Origin: an uncultured Bacteroidota bacterium
Lineage (GTDB): Bacteria > Bacteroidota > Bacteroidia > 2-12-FULL-35-15
Assembly (NCBI GenBank): GCA_903847205.1
Contig: CAINDA010000044.1
Location: 62,001 to 126,000 of the forward strand
Reading direction: 5' to 3'
DNA: 64,000 nucleotides
This document shows positions 30,534-39,628 of the stretch, one piece after another (positions within the stretch are counted from its first letter, which is position 1; each line of letters starts with the position of its first letter). The position numbers and the translations under genes were made by a program. The notes under the pieces were generated by a model, which was not told where the DNA came from, made no database searches, and saw nothing but the letters and a program-made list of their open reading frames with translations.

Positions 30534-31787
30534 TTATTCAATAGCTACAATCTTTCCATTAATAATAACCGTTTCAATCAGATTACTGCCGAAGGAATAA
30601 GGAATAAAAGAATATCCTGAAATTTCTCTGGTGATAAATACATTTGCCTGCTTGCCAACAGCAATGCTTCCGTGCGTTTCACTTAATCCCATCGCGTAGG
30701 CGGAATTGATTGTTGCAGCATTAATGGCTTCTTCTGGAGTCATTTTATACTGAATGCAGGCTAAAGCAATCATAGTATTCATGTTCCCGCTTGGGCAGCT
30801 GCCGGGATTAAAATCACTTGCAATTGCAAGAGGCAGGCCGGCATCAATCATTTTGCGCGCAGGCGGGAATTGCAGGTTCAAGAAGAGTGCAGCACCAGGC
30901 AGAATCGTCGGCATTGTTTTAGAATTTTGCAATGCTTCTATTTCAGCATCGGCGACAAATTCCAAATGATCAACGCTGACTGCACCCGCTTCAACACCCG
31001 CTAATACACCTCCTGAATTACTTAACTGCTCTGCATGAACTTTTGGAATCATGCCGTATTTTTTGCCGGCAGTGAGTATTTCAAAGGTTTCTTCTTTGGT
31101 GAAATAATTTTGTTCGCAGAATACATCGCAGTAATCGGCCAGCTGCTCTTCGGCAATTACAGGCATTATTTCATTGATGAGTAATTTTATGTAATCTGCT
31201 TTCCGCTCCTTGTATTCAAGTGGAACAGCATGTGCGCCCAGGAATGTAGCTTTGATAGTGAGAGGAGAAAGTGTTTTTAATTTTTTGATTACACGCAGCA
31301 TTTTCAATTCAGATGCCGCCGTTAAACCATAACCACTTTTTATTTCAACCGCTCCTGTGCCCTGCACCATTATTTCATTTAAACGTTTCAGCGCGCTTGC
31401 TGTAAGTTCCTCTTCAGAAGCATCGTTTAATTTTTTTGCAGAGTTTAAAATACCTCCGCCGCGCTGAAAAATTTCTTCGTAAGTCAAGCCATTGATACGG
31501 TCAACAAATTCAGTTTCACGGCTGCCGGCATATACAATATGTGTATGGCTGTCGCACCAGCAGGGGAAAACAAGTTTATCGGAAGCGTCAATGATTGTTA
31601 AGTCTGTCCAGTCTGCAATGCCTTCCCAATCATCCATTTTTCCGAAACCGGTTATTTTATCATTTTCTATTGCAAGCCAGGCATCATCAATATGGGGAAG
31701 ATTTTTCATTGCTTTCCCTGCAATTTTAATTTGGGGATTTTCTTCTGTCTGTACTAACTGTTTTATGTTTTTTATAAGAATTTTCAT
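30534..31787 (-). CDS. hutI: Imidazolonepropionase
   Basis: Third enzyme of histidine degradation, hydrolysing imidazolone propionate to formiminoglutamate. It belongs to the amidohydrolase superfamily: metal ligands in CDSHTHIVYAG (about 79-88), HAVPLE, KVHAEQLS, SVDHLEF, and the catalytic aspartate in ASDFNPGSCPSGNM. Length 417 aa is normal. The ATG at 31787 is preferred over an in-frame TTG at 31796. No hutH or hutU is in the window. Its product is the substrate of ftcD at 27045, so the intervening ATPase/TOPRIM genes interrupt a functional pair. Confidence 0.95.
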   Translation of the reverse strand: MKILIKNIKQLVQTEENPQIKIAGKAMKNLPHIDDAWLAIENDKITGFGKMDDWEGIADWTDLTIIDASDKLVFPCWCDSHTHIVYAGSRETEFVDRINGLTYEEIFQRGGGILNSAKKLNDASEEELTASALKRLNEIMVQGTGAVEIKSGYGLTAASELKMLRVIKKLKTLSPLTIKATFLGAHAVPLEYKERKADYIKLLINEIMPVIAEEQLADYCDVFCEQNYFTKEETFEILTAGKKYGMIPKVHAEQLSNSGGVLAGVEAGAVSVDHLEFVADAEIEALQNSKTMPTILPGAALFLNLQFPPARKMIDAGLPLAIASDFNPGSCPSGNMNTMIALACIQYKMTPEEAINAATINSAYAMGLSETHGSIAVGKQANVFITREISGYSFIPYSFGSNLIETVIINGKIVAIE

Positions 31788-31862
31788 GTTTTGCAATATT
31801 TCATAAAAGTAGATGTTATTGCACTAATTCTGAAATTAATATCAACTAATAAAATAAAATTT

Positions 31863-31878
31863 ATAATTTGCAAATTAT
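31863..31878. promoter_or_regulatory. 16-base perfect palindrome in a divergent promoter region
   Basis: ataatttgcaaattat is perfectly self-complementary and lies midway between hutI (start 31787, minus) and the TonB receptor (start 31944, plus). Its position suits an operator shared by both genes. The partner protein is unknown. Confidence 0.4.
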
Positions 31879-31943
31879 TAGTAAGGAAGGGTTAATTAAA
31901 CCAATTCTCTGAAATAAAATTTCACGTTGATTAATTATCAAAA

Positions 31944-34316
31944 ATGAAACTAAATAAGCTCCCATTCAATTTTTTATGCTCTTTACTTTTTATTTCCATC
32001 CTTACCCAGGCCCAGACAAATCAAAAATTTACCATATCGGGTTATATAAGCGAACATGGCAGTAAAGAAAGTCTTCCAGGTGTAAATATTTATGTTCCAA
32101 AACTTAAGCTTGGAGCAGTTTCAAATAATTACGGCTTTTACACAATAACACTGCCCGCCGATTCTGTTGAGCTTTTGATAACATTTGTAGGCTACAAACC
32201 GCAGTTATTTAAACTTGATCTTCATAAAAATATTCAACTGGATATTCCTTTGCAGAGCAGTATTGATTTAAAGGAAGTAGAAGTATCTGCTGATAAAATT
32301 GAAAGAATAAGCGATGAGGTGCAGATGAGTATAATTGACCTTCCTATTGAACAGATAAAGAATCTGCCGGCCCTGCTTGGCGAAAAGGATGTTTTAAAAG
32401 CCATTCAACTGCTGCCGGGTGTACAAAAAGGAAGTGAAGGGAGCAGCGGTATTTATGTGCGAGGCGGGGGACCTGATCAGAATTTAATTATTTTGGATGA
32501 TGCCACAGTTTACAATGCAACTCATTTATTCGGCTTTTTTTCTTTGTTTAACGGCGATGCATTAAAAAGCGTTGAACTCACCAAGGGAGGATTTCCAGCG
32601 CGTTTCGGCGGTCGTTTATCTTCCGTAATTGAAATGCAGATGAAAGACGGCGACAAACAAAAATACCATGCTGAGGTTGGTATAGGCCTAATTTCCTCAC
32701 GCTTTACTCTTGACGGACCGATTATAAAAGATAAAGCATCTTTTCTTATTTCTGCCAGAAGAACTTACATTGATTTTTTAGCAGAGCCCTTAATAAAAGC
32801 TCAAACCAACGGTGTAAAAACCGGTTATTATTTCTATGACCTGAATGCAAAATTGAACTATGTACTAAATTATAAAAACAAATTGTATTTAAGCGGCTAC
32901 TTCGGAAAAGATAAATTTTATATGGTAAACGATCTGAATTCGGATTATAAATCTGATGCCGGATTAAGCTGGGGAAATGCAACGGGAACACTGCGCTGGA
33001 ACCATTTGATTAATGAAAAAGTATTTTCAAATGTTTCCCTTATTTTTACAGATTTTTTATTTGATATTCAGGATAAAGAAACTAACTCGGGAGGCTTTTT
33101 AAATTTGAGATATTATTCTGGTATCAGGGATTACTCCATAAAATCGGATATAGATTATTCTCCGAATCCAAAGCATTTTATTAAAACCGGAATTTTGGCA
33201 ACATATCATTATTTCAGACCCAGCGCTATGGTAGCAGAGAGTTCCGATCCAACTATTGGTTTGAGCAGAAAAACAAATATTGATGCCTACGAAACTGCAG
33301 TTTATGCTGAGGATGATTTTAAAATAAATGAGAAGTGGCGCGCAAGCGGGGGTTTACGCCTGAGCAATTTTAATGTAAGAGGCAAAAGTTATATTAATCC
33401 GGAGCCCCGTCTCTCTGTACGTTATTTGATAAAACCTGATTTATCCTTTAAGGTCAGTTATTCCGGAATGAATCAGTATCTGCATTTACTGTCTAATTCA
33501 GGGTTCGGACTGCCTACTGATTTATGGGTGCCTGCCACCGACCGCATTAAACCGCAGCAATCACAGCAGGTTGCTCTTGGTTTAGCAAAGGATCTTAAAA
33601 TCAAAGAAGCCGCATTTATGGTATCATTAGAAGGGTATTATAAAAAATCACGTAATATTATCGGCTATAAGGACGGTGCTTCATTTCTAAATATAGATCC
33701 AACCCAGAGTTCAACTGAATTTACCTATGAAGATATAGTTACTTCTGGCAATGCCGAAAGTTACGGAGCTGAATTTTTTTTCCAGAAAAAGTTTGGAAAG
33801 CTCACCGGATGGATAGGTTATACGCTTTCATGGACATGGCTTCAATTTGATGAATTAAATTTCGGAAATAGATTTCCAGCCCGCTATGACCGCCGGCATG
33901 ACCTTTCAGTGGTCGGTATTTATAAATTAAGCGACCACATTACATTATCAGCAACTTGGGTTTATGGAACAGGCAATGCTATAACACTGCCTTTATCATC
34001 GTATCAGGCACAGGTACAAAATTCTCATCCAGCCTCCGGTTCGCAGGTTTTCGGCAATTCATATACGGTTAATGATTACGGCGATAAAAATAGTTTCCGA
34101 ATGGCACCGTATCATCGGTTTGATATTGCAATTCAATTTCATAAACAAAAGAAAAAATATGAGCGCACCTTCGAATTGGGTGTTTATAATGCTTACAACC
34201 GCCATAATCCATTTTTTTATTATACCGAGTTTGATTCTGCAACAAATCAAACTAAATTAAAACAAGTATCATTATTTCCTATAATTCCTTCTGTATCCTG
34301 GACATGGAAGTTTTAA
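31944..34316 (+). CDS. TonB-dependent receptor, 790 aa
   Basis: Signal peptide (about 1-23), a carboxypeptidase-regulatory-like domain (25-110, GYISEHGSKESLPGVNIYVP), a plug domain (about 115-235, with GVQKGSEGSSGIYVRGGGPD and LTKGGFPARFGGRLSSVIEM), and a beta-barrel ending in PSVSWTWKF with a terminal aromatic. It imports an unidentified ligand using TonB energy. It is followed 36 bases later by a DUF4249 lipoprotein, a standard partnership in Bacteroidota that parallels SusC/SusD. Confidence 0.93.
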   Translation: MKLNKLPFNFLCSLLFISILTQAQTNQKFTISGYISEHGSKESLPGVNIYVPKLKLGAVSNNYGFYTITLPADSVELLITFVGYKPQLFKLDLHKNIQLDIPLQSSIDLKEVEVSADKIERISDEVQMSIIDLPIEQIKNLPALLGEKDVLKAIQLLPGVQKGSEGSSGIYVRGGGPDQNLIILDDATVYNATHLFGFFSLFNGDALKSVELTKGGFPARFGGRLSSVIEMQMKDGDKQKYHAEVGIGLISSRFTLDGPIIKDKASFLISARRTYIDFLAEPLIKAQTNGVKTGYYFYDLNAKLNYVLNYKNKLYLSGYFGKDKFYMVNDLNSDYKSDAGLSWGNATGTLRWNHLINEKVFSNVSLIFTDFLFDIQDKETNSGGFLNLRYYSGIRDYSIKSDIDYSPNPKHFIKTGILATYHYFRPSAMVAESSDPTIGLSRKTNIDAYETAVYAEDDFKINEKWRASGGLRLSNFNVRGKSYINPEPRLSVRYLIKPDLSFKVSYSGMNQYLHLLSNSGFGLPTDLWVPATDRIKPQQSQQVALGLAKDLKIKEAAFMVSLEGYYKKSRNIIGYKDGASFLNIDPTQSSTEFTYEDIVTSGNAESYGAEFFFQKKFGKLTGWIGYTLSWTWLQFDELNFGNRFPARYDRRHDLSVVGIYKLSDHITLSATWVYGTGNAITLPLSSYQAQVQNSHPASGSQVFGNSYTVNDYGDKNSFRMAPYHRFDIAIQFHKQKKKYERTFELGVYNAYNRHNPFFYYTEFDSATNQTKLKQVSLFPIIPSVSWTWKF

Positions 34317-34351
34317 TTGAAATATTTTTTAAACAATGCAAATTAAATACT

Positions 34352-35182
34352 ATGTATAAAATAACTTATTCAATATTCATTTCTTGTCTCTGTATTTTCA
34401 TGAATGGATGTACAAAAGATGCTGATGTTAAACTGCCTGCTGTAGAATCAAAATTGGTAATAAATTCATTTATTTCGCCACAGGATACCATTGTAAAAGC
34501 AGTGGTTACAATCAGTCAGCCGCTTTATAATAATTCAAATTCAGGCAATTATTCTATCATATCCAATGCTGCAGTTCAAATCAGCGACGGTGTTAACACA
34601 AAAACACTGACTTATAACTCAACAGAGAATTATTATTCTGTACATACTTCTGAATTCCCAATAACAGCAGGTGGAAGCTATCATTTAACAGTTACTACTC
34701 CAGATGGTAAAAATGTAAATGCAAGTACCACAATTCCGTCAGCTAATTCAACTTTGACTTTTACTTCTCACCTTGTAAACGATCCCAACCAGTCGGATGG
34801 ATATTCTATAGAAGCCAAATGGAATGATTCACCTGGTACAGAAGATTATTATAGAATTGCCTATTATGGAAAAGAGTATTACGGAAATTCAGACACTTCC
34901 TATTCTGTTTTTTCTGATTATTTTTCTGATAAGGACGCTGATGGAAAAGTGTTTGATAAAAGCATAAAAATTTACCAATCCATTTCTGCGCCTGGAAATT
35001 CAGGTGAGCTTTATTTGATTCATGCAACAAAAGAATATTATTTATTTCATACAAAATTAGCTGCCTCGGGTAATTCGAGTGACAACCCATTTGCTGAGCC
35101 TGTTCAGATGTTTACAAACATAAACGGGGGATTTGGCGTATTCGCTGGTTTTAATCAATATAAATTACCGGTATTCTTATAA
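34352..35182 (+). CDS. DUF4249 family lipoprotein, receptor partner
   Basis: Lipoprotein with a signal sequence and lipobox cysteine (FMNGCTKD at about residue 20), then the DUF4249 pattern: KLVINSFISPQDTIVKAVVTIS, a beta-sandwich with ITAGGSYHLTVTTPDGKNV, and a C-terminal FTNINGGFGVFAGF. DUF4249 proteins are encoded next to TonB receptors and probably help capture the ligand. The ATG at 34352 gives the lipoprotein signal; an upstream ATG at 34304 overlapping the receptor gene would bury it and is rejected. Confidence 0.85.
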   Translation: MYKITYSIFISCLCIFMNGCTKDADVKLPAVESKLVINSFISPQDTIVKAVVTISQPLYNNSNSGNYSIISNAAVQISDGVNTKTLTYNSTENYYSVHTSEFPITAGGSYHLTVTTPDGKNVNASTTIPSANSTLTFTSHLVNDPNQSDGYSIEAKWNDSPGTEDYYRIAYYGKEYYGNSDTSYSVFSDYFSDKDADGKVFDKSIKIYQSISAPGNSGELYLIHATKEYYLFHTKLAASGNSSDNPFAEPVQMFTNINGGFGVFAGFNQYKLPVFL

Positions 35183-35187
35183 TTCGC

Positions 35188-35195
35188 TAAATTTG
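35188..35195 (+). promoter_or_regulatory. Putative -7 box for aroC
   Basis: TAAATTTG fits TAnnTTTG and lies 20 bases before the ATG at 35216, directly after the DUF4249 stop codon. It suggests that aroC has its own promoter. Confidence 0.5.
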
Positions 35196-35215
35196 TCTGT
35201 TTTGTAAAATAAAAT

Positions 35216-36316
35216 ATGGCAGGCAATACTTTCGGAAAGCTATTTACCCTTACTACTTTCGGCGAATCGCACGGTGAAGCATTAGGCGGCATCATTGACG
35301 GCTGCCCTGCTGGTCTGCAGATTGATTTAGATTTTATTCAATCTGAATTGGAAAGAAGGCGCCCAGGGCAGTCCCGCATTGTTACACAGCGAAAAGAAAA
35401 TGATGCTGTTGAATTTCTTTCGGGCATATTCGAAGGCAAGACTACAGGAACTCCAATCGGATTTATCATCCGAAATGAAAATCAAAAATCAAAGGATTAC
35501 GAGCATAACAAAGATGTTTACCGCCCGTCACATGCGGATTATACATACGATGCAAAATACGGCATGCGCGATTACCGCGGAGGCGGACGTTCATCGGCAC
35601 GTGAAACAGTGTGCAGGGTGGCTGCAGGAGCCATTGCAAAATTAATTTTAAAACACTCCGGTATCACTATCAGCGCTTATACTTCGCAGGTGGGCGATAT
35701 CAAACTTCTGAAATCATATCACGATCTGGACCTTACAAAAATTGATTCCAACATAGTCCGCTGTCCGGATGCATTACTTGCTGACACTATGATACAGCGT
35801 ATTGAACAGGTCCGGAAAGCCGGAGATACAATCGGCGGAGTTGTTTCATGTGTAATACAAGGAATGCCTGCAGGGCTTGGTGAGCCGGTGTTTGATAAAC
35901 TTCATGCAGATTTAGGGAAAGCAATGCTGAGCATAAATGCAGTAAAAGGTTTTGAATACGGCAGCGGATTTGATGGCATAAAAATGAACGGCAGCGCGCA
36001 TAACGATTTGTTTGAAGTACAAATGGCGAAGGGGCATGAGAGAAATTCTATCAGAACCAAAACAAATAATTCAGGAGGAATACAAGGCGGTATAAGTAAT
36101 GGAGAAGATATTTATTTTCGCGCTGCATTTAAGCCGGTTGCAACTATTATGCAAAAACAAAACACTGTAAATTCAAAAGGAGAAGCAGCAGAAATCACAG
36201 GAAAAGGAAGGCATGATCCCTGCGTTCTGCCTCGTGCTGTGCCAGTTGTGGAAGCAATGGCCGCATTGGTTTTGGCTGATCATTTATTGAGAGCAAAGAG
36301 TAACCGATTAACTTAA
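35216..36316 (+). CDS. aroC: Chorismate synthase
   Basis: Converts 5-enolpyruvylshikimate-3-phosphate to chorismate, the last common step to aromatic amino acids and menaquinone precursors, using reduced FMN. All signatures are present: [18 protein letters not shown] near residue 17, [20 protein letters not shown] near 117 and [19 protein letters not shown] near 330. Length 366 aa is typical. No other aro genes are nearby. Confidence 0.98.
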   Translation: MAGNTFGKLFTLTTFGESHGEALGGIIDGCPAGLQIDLDFIQSELERRRPGQSRIVTQRKENDAVEFLSGIFEGKTTGTPIGFIIRNENQKSKDYEHNKDVYRPSHADYTYDAKYGMRDYRGGGRSSARETVCRVAAGAIAKLILKHSGITISAYTSQVGDIKLLKSYHDLDLTKIDSNIVRCPDALLADTMIQRIEQVRKAGDTIGGVVSCVIQGMPAGLGEPVFDKLHADLGKAMLSINAVKGFEYGSGFDGIKMNGSAHNDLFEVQMAKGHERNSIRTKTNNSGGIQGGISNGEDIYFRAAFKPVATIMQKQNTVNSKGEAAEITGKGRHDPCVLPRAVPVVEAMAALVLADHLLRAKSNRLT

Positions 36317-36351
36317 AGTTTTAATTTAACATAAATAAATGCCCAATTATT

Positions 36352-39183
36352 ATGACAGCAGAAATCCCAAAAAAGAAAAAAAGTTTAATCCTCAGGATCC
36401 TTAAATGGACTGGTATTACTTTTCTAGTAGTATTGATTTTAATAATTGCAGCACCTTTTCTTTTCAAAAAGCAGATTATTCAGTTAGTAAAAGATAAAAC
36501 AAATGAAAGTATAAATGCAAAAGTAAATTTCGGTGAGTTTGATTTGACATTAATCAGTTCCTTCCCTGATTTTACTCTTTCTGTGAATAACATAAGTGTT
36601 GCTAATATCGGCGATTTTCAAGGTGACACCTTGTTATCGGCTGAAAACCTTACGGCAGGTTTAAATTTAATGAGTGTTATCAAAGGCGACCAATATAAAA
36701 TAAATACTATTACTATTAAAAAACCACGTATTCATGCCTTGGTATTGAAGAATGGAAAATCGAACTGGGATATAACCAAACCTTCTGCAGCGCCTGTTGC
36801 AGCTGCTGCACCTGCCCCTCCTTCTAAATTTAAAATGACCTTAAAAAAGTTCGAAATCAAAAACGGTTATATTGTTTATGATGATGCGTCTATGGGAGTT
36901 AAAACAGAATTAGTGAATATGAATCACACATTGAGCGGCGATTTTACTTCTGATAATTTTTTGCTGAAGACCCTTACTGAAATCGAAAAGTTTTCAATGA
37001 CTTACTGCGGCGTTAAATATATGAGCAAGGTGAAAACCCGCATCAAAATTGACATGGATGCAGATATGCCGAATTTTAAATTCACATTTAAGGAAAATGA
37101 ATTTTCTTTCAATGAGTTAACGCTAGGTTTGGACGGATCCTTTGCAATGCCTCAGAAGGATATGGACCTGGATCTGAAATTCAAGTCAAATCAAACTGAA
37201 TTTAAAAATATTTTATCACTCGTTCCAGGCGTTTATACTGCGGATTTTGCAAGTGTGAAAACGGCTGGCTTATTATCATTGGACGGTTTTGCAAAAGGAA
37301 TTTACAATGATAAAAAAATGCCCGCATTCGGCGTAAAGTTATCCATCAAGGATGCAATGTTTCAATATCCTGCACTGCCAAAATCTGTGACAAATATCCA
37401 GGTTGATTTAGCTGTTGATAATAAAACCGGTGTGCCGGATGCAACTGTTATCGATCTGAATAAATTTCACTTAGAGATGGCCGGCAACCCTGTTGATGCT
37501 AAGCTTCACCTTTCAACTCCCGTTTCGGATGCGGATATAAAAGCGGAGGTTACAGCAAAAATAAATTTAGCGGGCATTAAAGACATTATGCCTCTTGAAA
37601 AAGGAGATGATTTGAACGGGTTGATTACAGCTGATATCAAGATGAACGGACACATGTCATCAATTGAGAAAAAACAATATGAAAAATTTGATGCAAGCGG
37701 CAGCCTCTCGGTTACTGATATGAATTACCAATCGAAAACACTCAATTACCCCGCTAAAATTGCTAAGTTAAATTTAAGCTTTACGCCGAAATTTGTTGAA
37801 CTGCAGGAACTGGATGCAAAACTTGGAAAGAGTGATTTTAAATTAGACGGAAAAATTGAAAACTTCCTTCAATATGCTTTAAAAGATTCTCTTTTAAAAG
37901 GTTCGTTTAATTTGAAATCCTCATTAATTGATTTGAATGAATTTATGGCAGAAGATAATACTAAACCTAAAACTACTGCACCTGCGGATACTACCCCGAT
38001 GAGCGTAATTGCAGTACCTTCAAATTTAGATGTGCAGTTAAATACAGGCATTTCAAAAATGTTATACGACAATCTTGATATTACGGGCATTTCCGGCAGT
38101 ATCAAAGTAAAAAACAGCAGTGCGGTTTTGGATAATTTAAAAATGGAACTGCAAGATTTGGATGGAACAATGGCTTTAACAGGTGTTTACAACACACAGA
38201 ACATTAAGAAACCATCAGTTGATTTTGATATTGATATTGCAGGTTTTGATATTGCTAAAACGTATAATACATTTAAAAGTGTTCAAAAAATGGCGCCCAT
38301 AGGCAAATATGCAAAAGGCCATTTTAGTACAACTTTAAAATTTAAAACCCTTTTAGATGCGCACATGATGCCCGATATGAAATCTCTTACCGGCGGCGGC
38401 AACATGAATACAAAAAGTGTTTCCGTTGAAGGCTTCGAACCAATTAATAAAATGGCTGATGCACTAAAGCAGGAGAAGTATAAAAAAATAACCTTTGAAA
38501 ATTTAAACGTGAGTTATAAATTTAAAGACGGCAGGGTTGAAGTTGAAGAAACCCCTATTAAATCAGGTAACATAACAGGTAATGTAAAAGGTTCAACGGG
38601 CTTCGATCAGACAATTGATTATATATGGATGCTTGAAATACCAAGTGATGAATTTGGTTCGAAAACAAATGAGGCGGCCGGTAGTTTAGTTAATCAGTTA
38701 AATAAAAAGGCTGGTACAAATGTAAAATTAGCGGATAAAATAAAAGTAAAAGTTTTGTTTAGCGGCACAGTAACAAAACCTATTGTTAAAGTTGATTTGT
38801 TAAATATGAAAGACAAAGCCGAAGTAAAAGAAGAGGTAAAACAAGAAGTAAAAGAACTGGTAACTAAAGGCGTTGATATGGCTAAAGAAAATGCAAGGGC
38901 TGAAGCAGATAAAATCATGAAAGACGCGCAGGCACAAGCTGATAAAATTAAAGCTGATGCTCAGATACTGTCTGATAAAACAAAGACCGAAGGTTATGCC
39001 GCGGTTGATAAAACCGTGACAGATGCAAAAGACCCTATCAGCAAAGGCTTAGCAAAAGCTGCAGCGCCGGAGGCAAAAAAGCAGGTTGATAAAAAGGCTG
39101 CGAAAATTGTTGAGGAAGCAAACAGTAAAGCCAACAGCATTTTAACAAATGCAAAAGCCGAATCTGATAAGAAATTAAAATAA
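36352..39183 (+). CDS. AsmA-like protein with Lys/Ala coiled-coil tail, 943 aa
   Basis: Inner-membrane anchored periplasmic protein of the AsmA/TamB-like group. One membrane helix (about 15-38, TGITFLVVLILIIAAPFLF) is followed by AsmA repeats: VNFGEFDLTLISSFPDFTLS, NGKSNWDI, and long stretches of beta strands in the middle. These proteins form bridge-like grooves that move phospholipids to the outer membrane. The last 130 residues are charged helix with repeated ADKIKADA-type segments, unlike the usual AsmA end, and may form a coiled coil. It lies 35 bases after aroC. Confidence 0.85.
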   Translation: MTAEIPKKKKSLILRILKWTGITFLVVLILIIAAPFLFKKQIIQLVKDKTNESINAKVNFGEFDLTLISSFPDFTLSVNNISVANIGDFQGDTLLSAENLTAGLNLMSVIKGDQYKINTITIKKPRIHALVLKNGKSNWDITKPSAAPVAAAAPAPPSKFKMTLKKFEIKNGYIVYDDASMGVKTELVNMNHTLSGDFTSDNFLLKTLTEIEKFSMTYCGVKYMSKVKTRIKIDMDADMPNFKFTFKENEFSFNELTLGLDGSFAMPQKDMDLDLKFKSNQTEFKNILSLVPGVYTADFASVKTAGLLSLDGFAKGIYNDKKMPAFGVKLSIKDAMFQYPALPKSVTNIQVDLAVDNKTGVPDATVIDLNKFHLEMAGNPVDAKLHLSTPVSDADIKAEVTAKINLAGIKDIMPLEKGDDLNGLITADIKMNGHMSSIEKKQYEKFDASGSLSVTDMNYQSKTLNYPAKIAKLNLSFTPKFVELQELDAKLGKSDFKLDGKIENFLQYALKDSLLKGSFNLKSSLIDLNEFMAEDNTKPKTTAPADTTPMSVIAVPSNLDVQLNTGISKMLYDNLDITGISGSIKVKNSSAVLDNLKMELQDLDGTMALTGVYNTQNIKKPSVDFDIDIAGFDIAKTYNTFKSVQKMAPIGKYAKGHFSTTLKFKTLLDAHMMPDMKSLTGGGNMNTKSVSVEGFEPINKMADALKQEKYKKITFENLNVSYKFKDGRVEVEETPIKSGNITGNVKGSTGFDQTIDYIWMLEIPSDEFGSKTNEAAGSLVNQLNKKAGTNVKLADKIKVKVLFSGTVTKPIVKVDLLNMKDKAEVKEEVKQEVKELVTKGVDMAKENARAEADKIMKDAQAQADKIKADAQILSDKTKTEGYAAVDKTVTDAKDPISKGLAKAAAPEAKKQVDKKAAKIVEEANSKANSILTNAKAESDKKLK

Positions 39184-39228
39184 TACTGTTGCGTAATAAG
39201 CAATAGAAGCGTACAAATTTTCCAGTAT

Positions 39229-39269
39229 TAACCAGGCCAGTCAGGTTTAAAACCTGACTGGCCTGGTTA
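39229..39269. repeat. Perfect palindrome, 20-base arms
   Basis: Arms 39229-39248 and 39250-39269 are exact reverse complements around a single A. The core gtcaggtttaaaacctgac is nearly the same as in the palindromes at 49959 and 60529. It lies 45 bases after the AsmA-like gene within a 445-base gap (39184-39628) that otherwise holds only A+T-rich sequence and the promoter of the next gene. No T run follows, so a dispersed repeat is favoured over a terminator. Confidence 0.85.
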
Positions 39270-39593
39270 TGATAAGGATAAAAAATCCATTTAAAATCGC
39301 TGCACACTATCCTTTGCGAAAATCATAATAATATTAGGTATAATGGAGCTATTGCCTGAACATTGGATTGCTTCTGAAATAATTCAGTCTTGAATTCTCA
39401 ATTTTAATTTTGCAGATTTCTGCAAAGAATAAACTTTTATATTTATAGGTATATTTGCAGTATAGATTAGACTAATGAAATTTTTCAAAACAAAACAATA
39501 AATAATTGATACAAATATTTTAGTAATAATTGTTTCTATTGATAAGCTTTGCCTATTCACAAATAACAAATAATATGATCAAAGCCGCGTTGA

Positions 39594-39601
39594 TAAATTT
39601 G
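39594..39601 (+). promoter_or_regulatory. Putative -7 box
   Basis: TAAATTTG fits TAnnTTTG, 27 bases before the ATG at 39629. Another match, TATATTTG at 39450-39457, lies further upstream. No -33 box was seen for either. Confidence 0.4.
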
Positions 39602-39628
39602 CATCCCCGCTGCACATTTAAACATTTT

